Part shown: positions 53,692 through 63,185 of the stretch, piece by piece
How the letters are laid out: the number at the start of each line of letters is the position of its first letter
Numbering within the stretch: position 1 is the first letter of the stretch
Source of the DNA: Intrasporangiaceae bacterium URHB0013
GTDB lineage: Bacteria > Actinomycetota > Actinomycetes > Actinomycetales > Dermatophilaceae
Assembly (NCBI GenBank): GCA_000620545.1
Contig: JIBA01000014.1
Coordinates: 62,001-126,000 of the forward strand
DNA: 64,000 bases
Direction of reading: 5' to 3'
Program-made: the position numbers and the translations under genes
The notes under the pieces: model-generated
Database searches by the model: none
What the model was told of the DNA's origin: nothing
The model's input: the letters and a program-made list of their open reading frames with translations, nothing else

Positions 53692-54171
53692 TCAGGGGCG
53701 CCGGTCGTAGGTGACCCAGGCAAAGCCGGGCTGCTCGTCGCGGGCCGTCTCGGTCCAGACCTCAGGGTCGATGGCCGGGAAGGTGACCGAGCCCTCCGGG
53801 GACTGGTCGACCTCCGTCACGAGGAGGCGGACGGCATACGGCATGGCCTGGCGGTAGAGCTCTCCCCCACCCACGACGAAGACCTGCTCCGCTCCGGCGA
53901 CGCGCGCGAGCGCCTCGTCCAGGGAGTGGGCGACCTCGACCCCGGGCGCGCTCCAGTCGTGCTGCCGCGTCACGACGACGCTGCGTCGGCCGGGGAGGGC
54001 GCCCATCGAGTCGAAGGTGCGCCGGCCCATGACCATCGGATGGCCCATGGTCGTGCGTTTGAAGAACTTGAGGTCCTCGGAGAGGTGCCACGGCATGGTC
54101 AGGCCGTCGCCGATCACGCCGTTGCGGGCGACGGCGGCGATCATCGTCACGGTGGGTTGCACCTCGCTCAT
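53692..54171 (-). CDS. folA: Dihydrofolate reductase
   Basis: Reduces dihydrofolate with NADPH (159 aa). Motifs: MIAAVARNGVIGDGLTMPWHLSEDLKFFKRTTMGHPMVMGRRTFDS, and VFVVGGGELYRQAMPYA. It regenerates the folate consumed by ThyA, encoded 28 bp upstream on the same strand, so the two form an operon. Confidence 0.97.
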   Translation of the reverse strand: MSEVQPTVTMIAAVARNGVIGDGLTMPWHLSEDLKFFKRTTMGHPMVMGRRTFDSMGALPGRRSVVVTRQHDWSAPGVEVAHSLDEALARVAGAEQVFVVGGGELYRQAMPYAVRLLVTEVDQSPEGSVTFPAIDPEVWTETARDEQPGFAWVTYDRRP

Positions 54172-54199
54172 GGCGCCAAGGCTCCCAGACGTGGACGGG

Positions 54200-55012
54200 T
54201 CAGACGGCGATGGGGGCCCGGATGCCCGGCTCCGCGACGTAGTCGAGGAGCTCGAAGTCGTCGAGGTCGAAGTCGTCGATGTCGGTCTTGCCGGGGGTGA
54301 TGCGCAGGGTCGGCAGGGCGTGCGGGGTGCGGCTCAGCTGGAGGCGCGCCTGGTCGAGGTGGTTGAGGTAGAGGTGCGCGTCACCGAGCGTGTGCACGAA
54401 CTCCCCCGGCTCGAGGTCGGTCAGCTGCGCGACCATCTGCGTCAGGAGGGCGTAGCTCGCGATGTTGAACGGCACGCCGAGGAAGATGTCGGCGCTGCGC
54501 TGGTAGAGCTGGCACGACAGGCGCCGTCGTCCGTCGGGGCCGGGCGGCGAGACGTAGAACTGGAACATGGTGTGGCACGGCGGCAGCGCCATGTCGTCGA
54601 CGTCGGCGACGTTCCAGGCCGAGACGATGAGGCGGCGGCTGTCAGGGTTGGTGCGGATCTGCTCGATCACCTTGGCGATCTGGTCGACGCGCCGGCCGTC
54701 GGGCGTGGGCCACGAGCGCCACTGGTAGCCGTAGATCGGGCCGAGGTCTCCGTCCTTGTCGGCCCACTCGTCCCAGATCGAGATGCCGCGCTCCTGGAGC
54801 CAGCGCACGTTGGTGTCGCCGCGGAGGAACCACAACAGCTCGCCGATGATCGAGCGCAGGTGCAGCTTCTTGGTCGTCATGGCTGGGAAGCCGTCGGCGA
54901 GGTCGAAGCGCATCTGGTGGCCGAACACACTGAGCGTGCCCGTCCCGGTCCGGTCGGACTTCTCCTGACCGTGGGTCAGGACGTGGTCGAGGAGGTCGAG
55001 GTACTGCCGCAC
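54200..55012 (-). CDS. thyA: Thymidylate synthase
   Basis: Methylates dUMP to dTMP using methylene-tetrahydrofolate (270 aa). I chose GTG 55012, giving [12 protein letters not shown]. This aligns with the E. coli N-terminus and places the catalytic Cys exactly at position 146 (LPPCHTM), as in E. coli. TTAGG lies 9 nt upstream. The frame stays open to 55195, but that stretch translates a 15-bp tandem repeat (GRVPT-like units) and is unlikely to be coding. Operon with folA. Confidence 0.95.
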   Translation of the reverse strand: MRQYLDLLDHVLTHGQEKSDRTGTGTLSVFGHQMRFDLADGFPAMTTKKLHLRSIIGELLWFLRGDTNVRWLQERGISIWDEWADKDGDLGPIYGYQWRSWPTPDGRRVDQIAKVIEQIRTNPDSRRLIVSAWNVADVDDMALPPCHTMFQFYVSPPGPDGRRRLSCQLYQRSADIFLGVPFNIASYALLTQMVAQLTDLEPGEFVHTLGDAHLYLNHLDQARLQLSRTPHALPTLRITPGKTDIDDFDLDDFELLDYVAEPGIRAPIAV

Positions 55013-55045
55013 GATCCGCAGCCTAACGCCGGCCACCGACCGTGC

Positions 55046-55135
55046 CGGCCCAAGCCGCGCCGGCACACGCCCCGTCGGCACACGCCCCGTCGGCACACGC
55101 CCCGCCGTCACACGCCGCGCCGGCACAGGCCGCGC
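55046..55135. repeat. 15-bp tandem repeat upstream of thyA
   Basis: Six 15-bp units, three nearly identical to CGGCACACGCCCCGT (55061, 55076, 55091) with diverged copies on both sides. They lie in the 216-bp gap between paaE and thyA. The length is a multiple of three, which keeps a false N-terminal frame open. Confidence 0.85.
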
Positions 55136-55228
55136 CGGTCCGAGAGCGCCTTGCTCGTGTGCAGGGAGCGCCCCCGTCAAGCCACGGCTGCGCACCGACC
55201 GCGTCAGGGACGCGCGGCAGGCCGGAGG

Positions 55229-56389
55229 TCAGGCGTCGTAGTCGAGGCTGACCTCGTCGGTGACGGGGTGGCTCTGGCAGGCGAGGACGATGCCGGCGGC
55301 GACCTCCTCCGGCTCGAGGGCGTAGTTGCGGTCCATCCGGACCTCGCCCGCCACGAGCCGGGCACGGCAGGTGCCGCACACGCCGCCGGTGCACGAGTAG
55401 GGCGCATCGGGCCGGGCCCGCAGCGTCGCGTCGAGGATCGTCTCCTCGCGGCTCGGCATCGGGATGACCGTCGTGCGCCCGTCGAGGTTCACCGTGACCG
55501 TCGCCTCGGGGGGCGCGCCCGCGTCGACGACGACCTTGCGCCTGGGCTCGGTGCCGTCGTCGACGTGGAAGATCTCGTGGTGGATGTGCCGCGCGTCGAC
55601 GCCACGCTCCGTCAGCAGCGCCTCGGCCCCCGTGACCATGCCGAAGGGTCCGCACAGGTACCACTCGTCGACGGTCCCGACCGGCAGCAGCGAGCCGAAG
55701 ATCGCCGTGAGACGCCCGGTGTCGAGCCGGCCGTGGAAGAGCTCGACGTCCTGTGCCTCCCTGGACAGGACGTTGATGAGGTGGAAACGGCCAGGGAATC
55801 GGTTCTTGAGGTCCTCCAGCTCCTCGAGGAACATGATCGAGCTCGTGCGACGGTTGCCGTAGAGCAGCGTGGCCCGCGAGCCCGACTCCTCCTCGAGCGC
55901 GCTCGTCAGCAGCGAGATCACCGGCGTGATGCCGGAACCCGCCGCGATCGCGGCGTGATGGCGTATGCCGTCCGGCCGGGTCGGGCACGTGAAGGAGCCC
56001 TGCGGGGTCATGACGTCGACGACGACGCCGGGCGAGACGCCGTCGTTGAGCCAGTTCGACATGCGCCCCTCGGGCACGCGCGCCGCCGCGACCCGGAGGC
56101 TGCGTCCGGCAGGGTCGGTCCGGCGTGACTGGCAGATCGAGTAGGACTGGCGCACGTCGTCACCGCGGATCTCGGCGCGGAGCGTCAGGTGCTGTCCCGG
56201 CTCGAAGGCGAACTCGTCGACGAGGTGCTCGGGCACCGCGAAGGTGACGGCCACGGCCTCGTCGGTCAGGCGCTCGACCGCGGTGACCATGAGGGGGTGG
56301 AAGCGTGCGCGGTGGCGCGAGCCCGTGGTCGAGGTGGGGGCCGTGGCCGTGGCGGACCCGGCAGCGGTCGAGGTGGTGACGTCGGTCAT
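55229..56389 (-). CDS. paaE: Phenylacetyl-CoA epoxidase reductase subunit PaaE
   Basis: Transfers electrons from NADPH to the PaaABC(D) di-iron oxygenase (386 aa). FAD-binding RQSYSICQS and NAD-binding GSGITPVISLL precede a C-terminal plant-type 2Fe-2S domain with CTGGVCGTCRAR and a final cluster Cys in LACQSHP. Its start directly abuts the paaD stop. Last gene of the paaABCDE operon. Confidence 0.96.
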   Translation of the reverse strand: MTDVTTSTAAGSATATAPTSTTGSRHRARFHPLMVTAVERLTDEAVAVTFAVPEHLVDEFAFEPGQHLTLRAEIRGDDVRQSYSICQSRRTDPAGRSLRVAAARVPEGRMSNWLNDGVSPGVVVDVMTPQGSFTCPTRPDGIRHHAAIAAGSGITPVISLLTSALEEESGSRATLLYGNRRTSSIMFLEELEDLKNRFPGRFHLINVLSREAQDVELFHGRLDTGRLTAIFGSLLPVGTVDEWYLCGPFGMVTGAEALLTERGVDARHIHHEIFHVDDGTEPRRKVVVDAGAPPEATVTVNLDGRTTVIPMPSREETILDATLRARPDAPYSCTGGVCGTCRARLVAGEVRMDRNYALEPEEVAAGIVLACQSHPVTDEVSLDYDA

Positions 56390-56899
56390 TCAGATGGCCT
56401 TGAACGCGTCGAAGGGCTCGAGGCACGCGTTGCACCGGCGCAAGGCCTTGCACGCGGTCGAGCCGAAGTGGGCGATCTCGGTGGTGTCGGCGGAGCCGCA
56501 GCGCGGACAGTCGACGACGTGGCGGCTGAGGGTCACGGCCAGCGGACCGTGCACGTCCCCCACCGGTGCCGGACCCGGCGGCGCGATCCCGAAGCGCAGC
56601 AGGGCAGCCCGACCTTCGTCGCTCATCCAGTCGGTCGTCCACGCCGGCGACAGCTGCGTACGGACCTCGGCGGCATAGCCCCTGCGGTCGGCCTCGAACA
56701 CGATGCGCGACGCGATCGCCTCCATGGCGGGGCACCCGCTGTAGGTCGGCGTGATGGTGACCGCCACGGTGTGGGTCTGCTCATCGACGTCGACGGCCCG
56801 GAGGATGCCGAGGTCGGCGATGCTGATGACCGGCACCTCGGGATCAGGGATGCGCGAGATCGCTTCTGCGACAGCGGGCTCGACTACCACGGCAGTCAC
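56390..56899 (-). CDS. paaD: Phenylacetate degradation protein PaaD
   Basis: Accessory protein of the phenylacetyl-CoA epoxidase, related to SufT/DUF59 iron-sulfur maturation factors (169 aa). DUF59 part: RIPDPEVPVISIADLGILR and TPTYSGCPAMEAI. C-terminal zinc ribbon: DCPRCGS and RRCNACLEPFDAFKAI. Start is GTG 56899, overlapping the paaC stop (GTGA); a longer upstream frame lies in paaC and is rejected. Confidence 0.94.
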   Translation of the reverse strand: MTAVVVEPAVAEAISRIPDPEVPVISIADLGILRAVDVDEQTHTVAVTITPTYSGCPAMEAIASRIVFEADRRGYAAEVRTQLSPAWTTDWMSDEGRAALLRFGIAPPGPAPVGDVHGPLAVTLSRHVVDCPRCGSADTTEIAHFGSTACKALRRCNACLEPFDAFKAI

Positions 56900-57786
56900 C
56901 ACGTCGCGCCGGGATGGGATCGCGCGATGTGCTGCAGCTCCGCGAGGAGGGATCCCATCGGCCGCGAGTGGATGCCGGAACGGCCTCCGCGTGAGCGCCA
57001 CCTCGAGCCGTCGGGCAGGGTCAGCGTCGCCTGCTCGACGACGCGTGCGACCCGTGCCACGACGGCGTCGTGCAGGGTCGAGGGCAGCACCCCGACACCG
57101 AGTCCGGCGGCGAGCACGGACGCCTCGTCGTCGTCGAAGAGCTCGGCCAGTTGGGGCAGCACGCGCTCGAGGGCGGCCTGCATGCGGGCGTGGGACTCGT
57201 CGGTGCCGTCACCGAGGCGCACGACCCACAGCGACGCGTGGTCGAGGTGGTAGCGCACCTCCTTGAGCGCCTTGCCCGCGACACCCGCGACGATGTCGTC
57301 GCTGGAGTCCGTCAGGCCTGCGTGCAGCTCCACCTGGTAGGCCGAGAACCACAGCAGCCGGGCCATCTCGTCGGCGAAGTCGCCACGCTCCTGCTCGACG
57401 AGGTGGACGTTGCGCCACTCCCGCTCGTCACGCAGCATGGCGTAGTCGTCCTCGCCGCGGCCGGTGCCGTCGATCGAGCCGATGTAGGGATAGAGGCCGC
57501 GAGCCTGGCCGAGCAGGTCGAGTGCGACGTTGCCGAGCGCCATGTCCTCCTCGATCTGCGGCGCGTTCGTCATCCACTCCCCGAGGCGCTGCGCGTAGAC
57601 CATGGCGTCGTCGGCGAGGCCGAGGAGGTAGCCGGCATACGGCTTGTCATCGTGAGCGCCGCCGTCGGCGCTCCCGGCCGCGCCCGGCAGGGGTTCACGC
57701 CGGGCGGACTCCGTGGCCGAGGTCGCGGGGTCGGTGACGGGCTCGGTGACGGGCTCGGTGACCGGAGCGGTCGCGTGGTCGCTCAC
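56896..57786 (-). CDS. paaC: Phenylacetyl-CoA epoxidase subunit PaaC
   Basis: Structural ferritin-like partner of PaaA in the oxygenase core (296 aa). Conserved run YLLGLADDAMVYAQRLGEWMTNAPQIEEDMALGNVALDLLGQAR. Residues 1-45 are an unusual repetitive TEPVTEP tail. Start is GTG 57786, overlapping the paaB stop (GTGA). Confidence 0.95.
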   Translation of the reverse strand: MSDHATAPVTEPVTEPVTDPATSATESARREPLPGAAGSADGGAHDDKPYAGYLLGLADDAMVYAQRLGEWMTNAPQIEEDMALGNVALDLLGQARGLYPYIGSIDGTGRGEDDYAMLRDEREWRNVHLVEQERGDFADEMARLLWFSAYQVELHAGLTDSSDDIVAGVAGKALKEVRYHLDHASLWVVRLGDGTDESHARMQAALERVLPQLAELFDDDEASVLAAGLGVGVLPSTLHDAVVARVARVVEQATLTLPDGSRWRSRGGRSGIHSRPMGSLLAELQHIARSHPGATW

Positions 57787-58187
57787 AGGTACTCGACATC
57801 CTCAGGCACGTCGTAGAAGGTCGGGTGCCGGTAGATCTTGTCGCCCGCCGGGTCGAAGAACGAGTCCTTCTCGGAGGGGCTGCTCGCGGTGACGTCGTCG
57901 GCCTTGACGACCCAGATCGAGACGCCCTCCTGTCGCCGGGTGTAGACGTCGCGGGCATTACGCAGGGCGAGCACGGCGTCGGGCGCGTGGAGCGAACCGA
58001 CGTGCACGTGGGAGAGTCCGCGCTTTCCGCGCACGAAGACCTCCCAGAGCGGCCAGCTGCGCTCGCCCCCAACGGGCTGGGCGGGCTGGGCGGGCTGGGC
58101 GGGCTGGGCGGGCTGGGCGGGCTGGGCAGGCTGGGCAGGCTCGGACGCGCCCCCGGCACCAGGCGACGGGGTGGTGGGTCCGCTCAC
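57783..58187 (-). CDS. paaB: Phenylacetyl-CoA epoxidase subunit PaaB with AQP-repeat N-terminus
   Basis: Small bridging subunit of the epoxidase. The conserved part begins [41 protein letters not shown] (from about residue 46) and ends [13 protein letters not shown]. The first 45 residues hold seven AQP repeats absent from typical PaaB (about 95 aa). Start is GTG 58187, overlapping the paaA stop (GTGA). A start after the repeats is possible but there is no clear ribosome site there. Confidence 0.93.
   Translation of the reverse strand: MSGPTTPSPGAGGASEPAQPAQPAQPAQPAQPAQPAQPVGGERSWPLWEVFVRGKRGLSHVHVGSLHAPDAVLALRNARDVYTRRQEGVSIWVVKADDVTASSPSEKDSFFDPAGDKIYRHPTFYDVPEDVEYL
58074..58136. repeat. 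9-bp tandem repeat inside paaB
   Basis: Seven consecutive 9-bp units of GGGCTGGGC (six identical, one A-for-G change), encoding (AQP)7 on the minus strand. Unit length is a multiple of three, so changes in copy number would not break the frame. Confidence 0.92.
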
Positions 58188-59230
58188 GCGGCACTCTCCT
58201 CGGCGGTCGTCGCGTGCTTGGCGGCGTACGCGTTGGCGGCCTCGCGCACCCAGGCACCCTCGTCGTGGGCCCGGCGGCGGTGAGTGATGCGCTCGGCGTT
58301 GCAGGGGCCGTCGCCGCGCAGGACCTGCCAGAACTCGTCCCAGTCGATCTCACCGAAGTCATAGTGGCCGCGTTCGTCGTTCCAGCGCAGCTGTGGGTCG
58401 GGCAGCACGATGCCGAGCTTCTCGGCCTGCGGCACCATCATGTCGACGAACTTCTGGCGCAGGTCGTCGTTGGCGAAGCGCTTGATCCCCCATGCCATCG
58501 ACTGCTCGGTGTGACCGCCCTTGGCGGCCGCGTCACCCGTGTCGGGCGGTCCGAACATCGCGAGGGCCGGCCACCACCAGCGGTCGGCGGCATCCTGGGC
58601 CATCGCCCGCTGCGCCTCGGTGCCGCGCATGAGGTTCCAGAGGATCTCGAAGCCCTGGCGCTGGTGGAAGCTCTCCTCCTTGCAGACCCGGATCATGGCG
58701 CGGGCGTACGGCCCGTAGGAGCAGCGGCAGAGCGGGACCTGGTTCATGATCGCGGCCCCGTCGACGAGCCAGCCGATAGCGCCGCAGTCGGCCCACGTCA
58801 GCGTGGGGTAGTTGAAGATCGAGGAGTACTTCTGCTTGCCGTCGTGCAGCCGGTCGAGCAGCTCCTGCCGGTCGATGCCGAGGGTCTCGGCGGCGCTGTA
58901 GAGGTAGAGCCCGTGGCCGGCCTCGTCCTGCACCTTGGCGATGAGGATGGCCTTGCGGCGCAACGACGGAGCGCGCGTGATCCAGTTGCCCTCGGGCTGC
59001 ATGCCGATGATCTCGGAGTGCGCGTGCTGGGCGATCTGGCGGATCAGCGTCTCGCGGTACGTGTCGGGCATCGCGTCACGCGGCTCGATGCGCTGGTCGG
59101 CGGCGATGAGGGCGTCGAAGTCGTCACCGACCGTGTCCCGCTGGTCGTCGTGCTCGGCCGCCGCCTCGTAGGCGTCGGTCTCGGCCGCGTTCAGCGGTTC
59201 GTTCGGGTCGATGACGTCGTTGCCATACAT
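58184..59230 (-). CDS. paaA: Phenylacetyl-CoA epoxidase catalytic subunit PaaA
   Basis: Di-iron subunit that epoxidises the aromatic ring of phenylacetyl-CoA (348 aa). Iron ligands are in KVQDEAGHG and [11 protein letters not shown]. Start ATG 59230 ([13 protein letters not shown]) lies 6 nt after CATACT, a possible -10 for the whole operon; a longer frame upstream overlaps the divergent GNAT gene and is rejected. First of five overlapping genes, paaABCDE. No paaK, paaG, paaF, paaZ or regulator is present in this window. Confidence 0.96.
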   Translation of the reverse strand: MYGNDVIDPNEPLNAAETDAYEAAAEHDDQRDTVGDDFDALIAADQRIEPRDAMPDTYRETLIRQIAQHAHSEIIGMQPEGNWITRAPSLRRKAILIAKVQDEAGHGLYLYSAAETLGIDRQELLDRLHDGKQKYSSIFNYPTLTWADCGAIGWLVDGAAIMNQVPLCRCSYGPYARAMIRVCKEESFHQRQGFEILWNLMRGTEAQRAMAQDAADRWWWPALAMFGPPDTGDAAAKGGHTEQSMAWGIKRFANDDLRQKFVDMMVPQAEKLGIVLPDPQLRWNDERGHYDFGEIDWDEFWQVLRGDGPCNAERITHRRRAHDEGAWVREAANAYAAKHATTAEESAA

Positions 59231-59322
59231 GAGTCCAGTATGCGAGATGGGACCGGGGCCGTCCAAAGCCGGGGTCCCCGGTGGGTGGAGAGGGGCCCGG
59301 CGCGGCCTGAGAGGATGCCGGG

Positions 59323-59991
59323 GTGGCACATGACGAACAGACGCCCCACCCGCACGACCCCCGTCACGACCACCCCCTCGACCACGCGCACAACCATGTT
59401 CACGACCACGACCACGCCCACGCGCCCGGACCGGTGGCCGACGCGAGCGTCCGAGTCGCGCGGGTGTCCGACGCCCCCGCCGTGGGCCTGGTCCAGGCGG
59501 TCGTCTGGCGCGAGACGTATGCCGGCGTGCTCCCCGACGAGGTCGTCGCGCAGTTCGACCCCCGACCGTTCACGAATGCCTGGCGCGCCTCCCTGGGCGA
59601 CGCCCCGTCGCGGGACCACCTGCTGCTCGTGGCCTGCGCCGGCGAGCAGGTCGTCGGCTTCGCGGCCGTGGGCCCCTCGCCCGACCCGGACGGTCACGAG
59701 GCGGCCGAGCTGCTCGTCCTCGGGGTGCACCCGGACGCCCGCCGGCAGGGTCACGGCTCCCGTCTGCTCAACGCCGCGGTCGACACGGCGCGCGGTCGTG
59801 GTGCCTCCGCGCTGTCCGCGTGGGTGCTCGCCGACGCCGGCGCCACGCAGGGTTTTCTCGCGGCGGCCGGACTCGAGGCCGACGGCGCCCACCGCGAGCG
59901 CGTCGTCTCCGAGGACGGCGGCACGGCCCGGGAGATCCGCATGTCCGCCGGAGTCGTCGACGGTGCGGACGAGGGACCGGAGCCCGTGTGA
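59323..59991 (+). CDS. GNAT acetyltransferase with His-rich N-terminus
   Basis: Protein of 222 aa. Residues 2-34 contain about a dozen His, alternating with Asp, Pro and Ala ([20 protein letters not shown]), a probable metal-binding tail. A GNAT domain follows (about 42-190): [26 protein letters not shown], then [23 protein letters not shown] (acetyl-CoA loop). Start is GTG 59323. The stop overlaps the azlC start (GTGA). Substrate unknown; the His tail could sense or scavenge Zn/Ni (inference). Confidence 0.85.
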   Translation: MAHDEQTPHPHDPRHDHPLDHAHNHVHDHDHAHAPGPVADASVRVARVSDAPAVGLVQAVVWRETYAGVLPDEVVAQFDPRPFTNAWRASLGDAPSRDHLLLVACAGEQVVGFAAVGPSPDPDGHEAAELLVLGVHPDARRQGHGSRLLNAAVDTARGRGASALSAWVLADAGATQGFLAAAGLEADGAHRERVVSEDGGTAREIRMSAGVVDGADEGPEPV

Positions 59992-60677
59992 CGCCCGCAG
60001 CGGACCCGGGGGCACGGCGCGCGGTCGTGCGCCAGAGCCTGTCCGTGGGCATCGCCACCGGCGCCTACGGCATCAGCTTCGGCGCCCTCGCCGTGGCGGC
60101 CGGTCTCGGCACGTGGCAGGCGATGGCGCTCTCCCTGCTGATGTTCACCGGAGGCTCGCAGTTCGCCTTCGTCAGCATCATCGCGGCCGGGCTGCATGCC
60201 GCTCCGGCCGCCATCGCCGCCTCGTCGATGCTCGGGATCCGCAACGGCCTCTACGCCCTGGAGCTGACTCACCTGCTGGCGGTGCGCGGGGTGCCCAGGG
60301 TGGCGGCTGCGCACCTGACCATCGACGAGTCGACGGCGGTCGCCGTGGCACAGGACGACGTGCGCACGTCGCGGCTGGGATTCTGGCTCACCGGCGTCTC
60401 CGTCTTCGTCCTCTGGAACCTCAGCACGCTCGCCGGCGCACTCATCGGCAACCTCGTCGGCGACCCGCGCACCTACGGGCTGGACGCCGCCGCCTGTGCC
60501 GCCTTCACCGCCCTGCTCTGGCCCCGGCTGCGAGACCGGGACGCCGTCGCGATCGCCGTCGTCGGTGCCCTCGTGGCCGTCGTGCTGTCACCGACGATGC
60601 CACCCGGCATACCCGTGGTGGCGGCGGCTGGCGCCTCGCTGCTGGCCTGGCGGGCGCCACGGAGGGAGCAGGCATGA
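59988..60677 (+). CDS. azlC: Branched-chain amino acid exporter large subunit AzlC
   Basis: Membrane permease of the AzlC/BrnF family (229 aa), several helices, with ITG-type start AYGISFGALAVAAGLGTWQAMALSLLMFTGGSQFAFVSI and LGIRNGLYALEL typical of the family. Pairs with AzlD to export branched-chain amino acids or analogues. Start GTG 59988 overlaps the GNAT stop; its own stop overlaps the azlD ATG. Confidence 0.92.
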   Translation: MTPAADPGARRAVVRQSLSVGIATGAYGISFGALAVAAGLGTWQAMALSLLMFTGGSQFAFVSIIAAGLHAAPAAIAASSMLGIRNGLYALELTHLLAVRGVPRVAAAHLTIDESTAVAVAQDDVRTSRLGFWLTGVSVFVLWNLSTLAGALIGNLVGDPRTYGLDAAACAAFTALLWPRLRDRDAVAIAVVGALVAVVLSPTMPPGIPVVAAAGASLLAWRAPRREQA

Positions 60678-60988
60678 GCCTGTGGACGGCCCTCCTCGTC
60701 GCGGCCGCGATCGCCTTCGGGCTCAAGCTCGCGGGACACCTCGTGCCGGCGCACCTGCTCGATGCCCCACGCGTGCGCCGGATCACCGCGGCCCTGCCGA
60801 TCGCCCTGCTGGCAGCCCTCGTCGCGACGCAGGCGTTCACCGGCCCCGGCGGCGTCTTCGTCCTCGATGCCCGGGCGGTCGCCGTGGGGGTGGCGGTCGT
60901 CGCGCTGCTCCTGCGCGCGCCGTTCATCGTCGTGGTCGTGCTCGGCGCCGCGACTGCCGCCCTCCTGCGCGCGCTGGGCTGGGCCTGA
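60674..60988 (+). CDS. azlD: Branched-chain amino acid exporter small subunit AzlD
   Basis: Small membrane protein (104 aa) of the AzlD/BrnE family with three to four helices: LWTALLVAAAIAFGLKLAGHLVP, RITAALPIALLAALVATQAF, AVAVGVAVVALLLRAPFIVVVVLGAATAALLRALG. Start ATG 60674 overlaps the azlC stop (ATGA). Confidence 0.9.
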   Translation: MSLWTALLVAAAIAFGLKLAGHLVPAHLLDAPRVRRITAALPIALLAALVATQAFTGPGGVFVLDARAVAVGVAVVALLLRAPFIVVVVLGAATAALLRALGWA

Positions 60989-60991
60989 CCC

Positions 60992-61348
60992 GTGGCCGAT
61001 GCCGACGACGTGCGCCGAGTTGCCCTGGCCCTGCCCGGAGTCGAGGAGATCGACAGCGCAGGCTTCGACTTCCGGGTCGGCAACCACGGCTTCGTCTGGT
61101 CCTACCCCGAGCGCGTCCCGGGTCAGCGGCGTGTCATCCGCACCGACATCGCCGTGCTCTACGTCGGCGACGAGGCGGAGAAGCAGGCCCTCGTGCTCGG
61201 CGAGCCGGACCTCTTCTTCACGACCCCCGCCTACGACGGGTCACCTCTCGTCATGGTGCGGCTCGAACGTGTGGCGACCGAGCGACTCGTGGAGCTGGTC
61301 ACCGACGCCTGGCGGATGCGCGCCCCGGCCGACCTGAGCGACGACTGA
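60992..61348 (+). CDS. MmcQ/YjbR-family protein
   Basis: Small double-wing-fold protein (118 aa): VRRVALALPGVEEIDSAGFDFRVGNHGFVW, and DLFFTTPAYDGSPLVMVRLERVATERLVELVTDAWRMRAP. The function of the family is unknown, with DNA binding suggested by the fold. Start GTG 60992 is 3 nt after azlD, so probably the last gene of the GNAT-azlCD unit. It converges on trhO with a 10-bp gap. Confidence 0.87.
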   Translation: MADADDVRRVALALPGVEEIDSAGFDFRVGNHGFVWSYPERVPGQRRVIRTDIAVLYVGDEAEKQALVLGEPDLFFTTPAYDGSPLVMVRLERVATERLVELVTDAWRMRAPADLSDD

Positions 61349-61358
61349 ACCGTCCGAC

Positions 61359-62243
61359 TCAACCGGAACCCGGAAGGGCCTGGGTGTGGGCGTCGCAGAC
61401 GGGCTGGAGCGGGCGACCCGGCAGGTCCTCGCGGTTGTGCATCCGGCTCGTCGGGCTGCCGCAGACGTGGCACGAGGCGAGGTGGACGGCCTCGTCGCTG
61501 AAGCCCACGGTCATCCGTTCGTCGAAGACGTAGAGATGCCCCTCCCAGAGCCCGCGGTCGCCGCGCTGCTCGCCGTAGCGCGCGATGCCGCCGTCCAGCT
61601 GGTAGACCTCCTCGAATCCGCGAGCGCGCATGAGGCTCGTCAGCACCTCGCAGCGGATGCCGCCCGTGCAGTACGTGACCACCGGGCGTCCCTTGAGCTC
61701 GTCCCATCGGCCGGCGTCGAGCTCGCGGACGAAGTCGCTCGTGTGCCGGACGTCCGGCACGACCGCGCCGCGGAACCGGCCCACCTGCGCCTCGACGGCG
61801 TTGCGACCGTCGAAGAGGACGACCTCGTCGCCGCGCTGGGCGATGAGCCTGTCGAGCTCGTCGGGGCGCAGCCGCGTGCCGCCGCCGACGACGCCCTGCT
61901 CGTCGACGACCACCTCGTCGGGCACGCCGAACGACACGATCTCGTCGCGCACCCTGACGACGAGACGGGGGAAGTCGAGGCTGCGCCCCTCGGCATCGAG
62001 TCCGGTGCCGTCACTCCACGTCACGTCGATGTCGCGGAAGGGCGCGTACTCCCTCGTCTTGCGGACGTAGGCCTTGAGCACGGTCACGTCGCCCCCGACC
62101 GTGGCGTTGATCCCGTGCGGGGACACCACGACTCGCCCGCGCAGGCCGAGACCCTCGCAGAGGTCGCGCTGCCAGAGACGCAACGCGTCGGGGTCGGCGA
62201 GCGGACGGAAGGCATAGAAGAGGACGACCTTGGGGATGGCCAC
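61359..62243 (-). CDS. trhO: tRNA uridine-34 5-hydroxylase TrhO (YceA)
   Basis: Oxygen-dependent hydroxylase of U34 in tRNA, containing a rhodanese domain (294 aa). N-terminal acylphosphatase-like part: [17 protein letters not shown] and [14 protein letters not shown]. Rhodanese part: catalytic Cys in YCTGGIRCE, and [11 protein letters not shown]. The C-terminal Cys-rich patch [20 protein letters not shown] could bind zinc. 27 bp downstream of dapB. Confidence 0.93.
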   Translation of the reverse strand: MAIPKVVLFYAFRPLADPDALRLWQRDLCEGLGLRGRVVVSPHGINATVGGDVTVLKAYVRKTREYAPFRDIDVTWSDGTGLDAEGRSLDFPRLVVRVRDEIVSFGVPDEVVVDEQGVVGGGTRLRPDELDRLIAQRGDEVVLFDGRNAVEAQVGRFRGAVVPDVRHTSDFVRELDAGRWDELKGRPVVTYCTGGIRCEVLTSLMRARGFEEVYQLDGGIARYGEQRGDRGLWEGHLYVFDERMTVGFSDEAVHLASCHVCGSPTSRMHNREDLPGRPLQPVCDAHTQALPGSG

Positions 62244-62270
62244 GACTGCCTCGATCGCTGTCGGTGCCGG

Positions 62271-63059
62271 TCAGGAGATGCCGAGGTAGTGCTCGAGCCC
62301 GACGGTGAGGCCGGGGTGGTCCGCAACGGCGCGCACCGCCGCGATGACGCCCGGCATGAAGCTGCCGCGGTCGAAGGAGTCGTGCCGCAGCGTCAGCATC
62401 TCCCCCGCGTTGCCGAGCAGCACCTCCTGGTGAGCCGTGAGACCCCGCAGTCTCACGGAGTGCACGGGTATGCCGTCCACCCGGGCGCCGCGGGCGCCGT
62501 CGGGATCGTGGGTGGTCGCGTCGGGCACGGGTGCGCAGCCGGCCTCGGAGCGGGCCTGCCCGATCATCGCCGCCGTCCGTGCGGCGGTGCCGGAGGGCGC
62601 GTCGACCTTCGCCGGGTGGTGCAGCTCGACGAGCTCGACCGACTCGAAGAAGGGTGCGGCCCGGGCAGCGAACGCCATCATGAGGAGCGCGCCGATCGCG
62701 AAGTTCGGGGCGATGAGGACACCGACGCCGGCACCGGACGCGGCTGGGGGCGCCTCGGCGAGCTGGCCGCGGAGCGCCTCGAGCCGCGCGTCGTCCCAGC
62801 CGGTGGTGCCCACGACGACGTGGATGCCACGCTCGACGCAGTGGGCGACGTTGGCCGGTGACGCCGCCGGCACGGTCAGCTCGACCACGACGTCGGCCCC
62901 ACCGAGGTCACCGAGGTCGTCGGCCGAGCCGTAGGCACCGACGAGGGCGAGTCCGGGTGCCGCGTCGAGGGCCCGCACCGCCTCCTGCCCCATCCGGCCG
63001 CTCGCTCCGATGACGGCGACCCTGGTCACGCGGGACGGCTGGCCTGTCGTGTCGCTCAC
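62271..63059 (-). CDS. dapB: 4-hydroxy-tetrahydrodipicolinate reductase
   Basis: Second step after DapA in the diaminopimelate branch (262 aa). NAD(P)-binding VAVIGASGRMGQEAV, substrate-binding HHPAKVDAPSGTA, and a typical C-terminus RGSFMPGVIAAVRAVADHPGLTVGLEHYLG. Transcribed with trhO. Divergent from the secreted protein gene at 63186. Confidence 0.97.
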   Translation of the reverse strand: MSDTTGQPSRVTRVAVIGASGRMGQEAVRALDAAPGLALVGAYGSADDLGDLGGADVVVELTVPAASPANVAHCVERGIHVVVGTTGWDDARLEALRGQLAEAPPAASGAGVGVLIAPNFAIGALLMMAFAARAAPFFESVELVELHHPAKVDAPSGTAARTAAMIGQARSEAGCAPVPDATTHDPDGARGARVDGIPVHSVRLRGLTAHQEVLLGNAGEMLTLRHDSFDRGSFMPGVIAAVRAVADHPGLTVGLEHYLGIS

Positions 63060-63185
63060 CCGGCCAGACTAACGAGCCCGCAGCGTGGCCGGACGGGGGC
63101 ACACGGGACACGGATCCAGGTGTCACGACCCTCGCCAGCAGCGGCAGGTGCGGCGCACACTGGACGAGACCGAGGAAGTGGTCGC

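Noticed and set aside
55013-55195. N-terminal extension of ThyA
   Set aside because: Encodes tandem-repeat peptide. The start at 55012 matches the family N-terminus and catalytic Cys numbering.
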